From positions 75,056,696 to 75,120,695 of the forward strand of contig JALGQZ010000003.1 of NCBI GenBank assembly GCA_023105745.1: 64,000 nucleotides of DNA, in the 5' to 3' direction. Below are positions 59,501-64,000 of this stretch, one piece after another (positions within the stretch are counted from its first letter, which is position 1; every line of letters begins with the position of its first letter). A model generated the notes under the pieces. The model worked only from the letters and a program-made list of their open reading frames with translations, did no database searches and was not told the DNA's origin. Both the position numbers and the translations under genes were made by a program. Source of the DNA: Austropuccinia psidii. Taxonomy: Eukaryota > Basidiomycota > Pucciniomycetes > Pucciniales > Sphaerophragmiaceae.

Positions 59501-62262
59501 TTCATTTTTTCTGTTAATTCTTGATTGAATTCTGCCTCTTTGAGTTGTTCAGATATAAAAAGTTCTTTTTCTGGAATTTTTTCCTCATTCTTAATAACTG
59601 TGATTTGTTTTTTGTTATTTAAGAATCCAAACTTTTGTCTTTTATTATCTCCTATGGTAAAATATCTATCCTTTTGGTTGGAGATATCTATACCATAGAT
59701 TGATAAGTAGTCATTCCCAAGTATGAAATGATTACTAGTACAGTTGTCCATTACTACAAACTCTACTTTAATTCTGACACATTGTGAGGGATGAGGAAAG
59801 ATTAGTGTTAAATCAATTATTCCAAGGGGCTTCATGCTCTCACTTGCACTACTAAATTTGACACCTTGTATTGGAATAAGTTTTTCTTGCCAGTCTGGGA
59901 CAATGGTTTTTAAATAACTTTTGCCAACACAAGTGCAATATGCTCCTGTATCCAAGTTAATCTTTCCTTCTTGGTTATCAACCATAACAATACTAATACT
60001 TGATTTTCCAGCTGTATATCCCATTCCTCTTGCAGGTTTGGTTCTATACATTTTGGCATCTTGTATGTTTGTCAGATTTGTGTCAGATGTTCCAACTTGT
60101 GGCAAGTTTGAGTTAACATCCAGTACTTCATAAATTATATCAATATTATTAATTTGTGCATTAATTATATTGATTTCATCACTTTCAGAGCTCTCTGACT
60201 CTTCTGTCTCTTTTTCAGAGTCAGATTCCTCTTCTTTGTCATTGTGGTTTTCTGTTTCCACAATTTCATTGATCTTTGCTTTTTTAAGGCAATTATTGGC
60301 TAAGTGTCCAATACCTCCACATTTATGGCATTTTCTTTGCTCATTATTATTGGATGTATTGGGTTTAAAGGATTCTTTTGATTTATCTTTCTTGATAAAT
60401 GGTTTATTTGGGCTTTTAATGTCCAATTTTTTCCAAGTCCTGCCAATTTTTGTCCTTGTCACTATATCTTCTAGTGCATTTATATACTCTTCTGTGGAGC
60501 ATGGTTCTATACACCTGCTTCTTAGGGCATGTTCTAGTTCCCCTCCACATTTTTTAAGTATTTTCATATGTACCATCTTTTGTGACATTTCTGGGTACAG
60601 TGCATTAAGCCTTTCAACTTGTTTTAGAAACCAAGTTAAAGGTTTATCTTTCTCAGGGTCAAAGAAAGAGTTTTCAAATGCATTTTCTATCTTATACCTC
60701 CAGGCATCATTTGCCCACTTGGTGATTATTTCTTGTTTCCACCAAGACCAGGTATTTTTACCATTTGTTTGTCTTATGCCATAATACCATCTTTTTGCAG
60801 ATTTCTCAAACAATGAATGTAATCTTGCAGTGATTAATTCATCTGGTATGGCATAGTCTTCTTGTAACATGTCAATTGTTTTAATAAATGACATGTGGTC
60901 ATATTCACCTTCTCCTGTGAATGTTGGCCATTCCTTCAATTGAGGTGCTTCCTTCATTAAGACTTGGTTATTGTCTTGGTGACTCAAGTCTGTTATGAAA
61001 GGATTTGACAATTCCTCTTTTGTTTTTATAGGGCTTCTTATATGGGAAAATGGTGTTGATAACTTTGGCATATTTAAATTAGCCTCATTAATTTTATCCA
61101 TTTTTTCAGTAATAAGCCTTATTTCACTTTGAATATCATCTTTCAGATGCATTCTTGCTTCATCACCTTTTTCCACATGGTCCAAAAGTAATTTTTGGTG
61201 TGATGAAGTCTTTTCTTCAAATTTTTCTACAGAAATACTTAATTTATTTAATTTTTCTGTAAGATTGTCAATACTCACATCATAATTGATTGTCAAAGTC
61301 TTGTCTTTGATATCTTTTATGTATTTATACAATTCTTGTTGTCCTTATATTAATTTTTGAGTATTGTCAATTAAATTCTTTGGTTTATTATTTTCAACAA
61401 TAAACTTAATGTTGTCAATTTCTTTCTTGTTTTGTACAACAATTTTTGTTAAAGAAGATAAATTGTTATTTATTTCTTGTAGTGATAATAAACTGTCTTT
61501 AATTTCTTTTAGAGGTAATATACTATTTTTAATTTCTGTTAAAGTATTTACAACATCTTTGGACAAGGTTATTTCTTTGGGAAATGAGGTTGTCTCATTC
61601 TTTGCTCTTCCTTGTCTTTGAATTCCATCAAGGTTCTGGCCATGTTGAAGACATTGTCCATGGCATCCTTTTGGATTCTTGGGATTCTGTAGCTTGGGGA
61701 ATATGGTTTCCTCCAATGCTTTTTCTTGTTCTTCTTCCCTTCTTGGGGAAGTGGGTTGGCTTGAGGCTTGCTGGTAGAAGCTACTGGGGCTTCTTCCTTG
61801 GTTGCCTCTCTCTTTTTGGCATGATAATCCTTGATTTTTTTGATTTGAGGTTTGGATGACAGTGGATTCCATCCATTGGAGTATTTCACTATCTCCTCCT
61901 CTTTGAGGAACTTTTTCAGGATGTGCCAGGAGTTCATCACTCCTTGGTGTATTTGAGGCAGCATTTCCCAGTCTTTGTCCTTGTATACTGTGTAATACTG
62001 CTTGTACTGGCTCATGTAGATGTCTATCTGAGCCCTCTGAATGTGATTTGTACCTGTTTGAGTTACTCATACTTAGTTCCAATTCAGGCTCAGATATCAT
62101 GGGCATTTCTGGGACTTGCCTTTGGGAGAAGGCACTTCCTTGTGTGGATTCTGTTCCACTGGGGATATTGCCCTTTCTTTTCCGTTTTGAGGGATCAATT
62201 CTACTTCTGAGTCCAGCTCCATCTGATTGGATGGAGTATTGGGAACCTCTTCTGGTAGTCAT
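56470..62262 (-). CDS. B3 gag-pol polyprotein, one in-frame stop, fused C-terminus
   Basis: 1931 codons in one frame with a single TAA at 61347-61345 (codon 306). After it 1620 codons are open. Order by approximate codon: N-terminal Ser/Gln/Pro-rich part overlapping the second frame; coiled-coil-like 320-400; Gag core 440-610 ([25 protein letters not shown]); CCHC knuckle [14 protein letters not shown] near 650; protease [12 protein letters not shown] near 769; reverse transcriptase [12 protein letters not shown] near 1119; RNase H from 1267; integrase zinc region, then Asp-Asp-Glu in [13 protein letters not shown] and LAERM at about 1567, 1630 and 1664; GPF module; chromodomain-like [20 protein letters not shown]. 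All catalytic motifs are present. The last 10 residues ([10 protein letters not shown]) come from the inverted LTR, replacing the basic LLRRFRHER tail of relatives. Best-preserved Pol in the window. Confidence 0.95.
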
Positions 62263-62486
62263 AATTAAAGAATAAGAAAAAATAAAAGTATTTTAGAATA
62301 AAATTCTTTTATGGCAATTTAAAAAGAGGTGCTCACCTTCAGAGTCTTGAATGGTGGGCCCTGGAAAGTCTAATTTCTTAGCTTTCTTTCTTTTGGTGAT
62401 AACTGGTGTAGGAGAACTTTGACAAGTTTCTTCCACCAATCTCTCAACAGTAGCTTGCTTGTCTTCTGTTGGGTTATCTTCAAACA
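61569..62486 (-). CDS. B3 spliced second-frame protein overlapping gag
   Basis: Exon 62486-62337 (150 bases) begins TG TTT GAA GAT. The intron 62336-62252 (85 bases, GTGAGC...ACCAG) spans the gag ATG at 62262-62260. Exon 62251-62120 ends ...CCCAAAG. A GC-AG intron 62119-62054 (66 bases, GCAAGT...AAACAG) would remove all three in-frame stops of this stretch. The last exon 62053-61569 runs to the stop. The product is about 255 residues: acidic and Ser/Pro-rich N-terminus (DNPTEDKQATVERLVEET), a middle with [20 protein letters not shown] and NGWNPL, a Lys-rich basic segment, and a C-terminal helix [20 protein letters not shown]. With an upstream exon ending in A (candidate 63040) the start codon is formed by splicing. 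Function unknown. Confidence 0.65.
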
Positions 62487-62991
62487 CTAAAAAAGACAAA
62501 TAAATATAAGTCTTTTTATAATAAGTGTTATTTTTGGCAAGATATGGCAATTTTCCACGTAGAAATTGCTTTTATATCTTAAAAAAAATGAAATAAATAA
62601 AGAAATGAATAAAAATGAATAAAAATAACTTTTTTTATTGGTTTTTAATATTTTTTAATATTTTTTATGTATATTTTTATTTTTAAAGAATAAAATAAAA
62701 AATGAATATGATTCTTATAAAATTAAATTATAATAAAAATTATTTTTAATTTATAAATTATCTTTTTTAATCACTAGAGTCACTCAAAGAAAGTTCTTGA
62801 AAGTCTAAGGATGTGAAAAACCACGTGTAAGACAGTACGATTGCTTTCCAAATGCCTCAATAGCTTTTAAAATCAATAAAATATAAAATTATTATATAAT
62901 TTTATGATTGTAAATATAATTTATTATGGATAAACCCAAATAGAATCTTTTTAAAGGTCTTTTAAGTAAATATCACGGCCAGGCCCCCAAA
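62487..62991 (-). other. B3 primer-binding site and leader intron region
   Basis: Minus strand: TT then TGGGGGCCTGGCCGTG directly after the LTR end (reverse complement of 62974-62989), followed by AT-rich sequence ending in acceptor TTTTTTAG at 62487. No frame. With the donor ACAATAA|GTAATA in the LTR (exon end 63040) the intron would be 553 bases, close to the 546 bases in D1. Confidence 0.6.
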
Positions 62992-64000
62992 TGTAAGGTT
63001 TGACTATGAAACAATAAGTAAAAATTACTAATTTATTACTTATTGTACTCTGAATGTCCTTATAAAATGAATAAATAAGATTAAAATAATAATAATAATA
63101 AAGAAATATTATTATTATGGCGTAAAATTATTATATTATTAAATAAATATAATAATATAATTAATATTATATAAAAATATAATATTATAAATAATATATT
63201 AATATAAAATAATTAATATATTATAAAGCTCTTTATTATTGTTACCAACAAATAATAAAGGCGTAAAAAATTGTTTTTTATAAATAAAAAACAATTAATA
63301 ACAATAATATTACTAATATTAAAGTTATAAATTAATATAAATACTATTTATATTAAATAAGAATTATTATGAGTAATAATAAGAGAGAAATTATTATAAT
63401 AAGATGAAATAACCGACTTTTAACATTTAAGATAATAATTTTGAGTTATTTTACGCCAAAAGAATATAATACAACCTTTTCAAATTGTATTTACAATAAA
63501 AATAAAGAGAATTTACTAAATTTCTTGATTTTACGTGGAAATGAGCTTTTTAGAGAGATTTATAGCAAAAACAATTAAAGAATTGATTTAATCACGTAGA
63601 AATGGTGATTAATAACAAGATGATCTTTGGTCTTTAAGAATATAAGAGTTTTATATTTAAAGAATAAAGAAATTACCTTTTATTTAATTGATTTAATGTT
63701 TTTGATGCGTCTGAGGGGAAAACAGAGTAAAAAGAGCTCTATTTATAGTAAATACCTCCCTATTAGAGTCCAACAGGCTTCTAGTAGACGTGTACTGATC
63801 ATATCCACTGGAATTGATCAATATTTTAAGGTTTGAGGGTGATTACATCATGATCAAACCATATTACATCATTATTGCACCATTATTTAGAGTTATCACT
63901 ATAACTCTAAGTGTGATGACATCAGAGGCTTGGCAGAACCCCAAATTTCGTGGATTTTATTAGTTTTAATCATAAACTAATAGTATTCACCAATTTTATC
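62992..64000 (-). repeat. B3 right LTR (5' LTR of gag-pol), partial
   Basis: Reverse complement of the last 1009 bases or so of the B LTR, beginning at TGTAAGGTTTGAC and running off the window. Its TATA box (CTATAAATAG on the minus strand, 63748-63739) drives the sense gag-pol RNA. It pairs with 55490-56502 as an inverted repeat. The outer end is not visible. Confidence 0.92.

Larger units (their letters stand above)
54484..64000 (-). mobile_element. Element B3: gag-pol between two facing LTRs (runs off window)
   Basis: A plus-oriented B LTR (54484-56502) is joined to the 3' end of a minus-oriented B internal region (56503-62991). That region is followed by its own minus-oriented 5' LTR (62992 to beyond 64000). 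The two LTRs are nearly identical but inverted, and both U5 ends face inwards. The left LTR lacks its last six bases and the internal region lacks the last codons, the polypurine tract and a normal 3' LTR. This is not the standard direct-repeat layout. The left edge abuts C-type gag; CCAAA (54479-54483) would be the duplication to look for on the right. Confidence 0.85.

Noticed and set aside
1..64000. CRISPR arrays, bacterial operons, tRNA or rRNA genes, prophage
   Set aside because: No regular spacer arrays, no ribosome-binding-site-led gene strings, no tRNA- or rRNA-like segments seen; introns and LTR elements indicate a eukaryote.

Overview
This window is a pile of nested LTR retrotransposons. 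I see no host gene, tRNA, rRNA or CRISPR array. The DNA is AT-rich and eukaryotic, with short GT-AG introns and single-frame Ty3-type gag-pol genes. The proteins resemble, from memory and unchecked, retroelement proteins of rust fungi (Pucciniales), most closely the myrtle rust Austropuccinia psidii. That assignment is inference.

I name the families A to E (Ty3, chromodomain-bearing) and F (Ty1/copia). Layout from left to right: 1-437, leader of element A2 (minus), which runs out of the window. 438-1417 plus 11513-12370, the LTR of A2, split by full-length A1 (plus, 1418-11507, duplication CAGAC). 12371-19528, element E1 (minus), which A2 interrupts in its protease and which also carries a solo C LTR (13047-13781, GTGTT) and a solo D LTR (15168-16477, ACTGG). 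19529-19580, a 52-base sliver of copia element F. 19581-31192, solo E LTR E2 (minus), itself split by full-length D1 (plus, 20131-29827, TATAA). 31193-34975, the rest of F (minus), the oldest recognisable layer here. 34976-35830, a decayed copia gag (plus). 36458-36828 plus 53195-54483, a C-type element (LTR, leader, first 47 Gag codons). It is split by B2 (36829-53189, CTGAC), whose 5' LTR is split by B1 (37013-44522, ATGGT). 54484-64000, B3, which starts inside the C gag. B3 has a nearly intact minus-strand gag-pol lying between two LTRs that face each other.

Each Ty3 element has one long gag-pol frame (Gag, CCHC knuckle, protease, reverse transcriptase, RNase H, integrase, chromodomain-like tail). 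B3 has one in-frame stop, A1 has two, D1 has three stops and a frameshift, and the rest are decayed.

The most unusual signal is shared by families A, B, D and E. A leader exon (150-300 bases) is followed by a 64-86 base intron whose acceptor lies just downstream of the gag start codon. Splicing removes that ATG and joins the leader exon to a second frame that overlaps the 5' part of gag. The second-frame proteins are similar between families. The same transcript could therefore give Gag-Pol when unspliced and a separate 200-300 residue protein when spliced. In B, D and E the upstream splice appears to build the start codon itself (A|TG).
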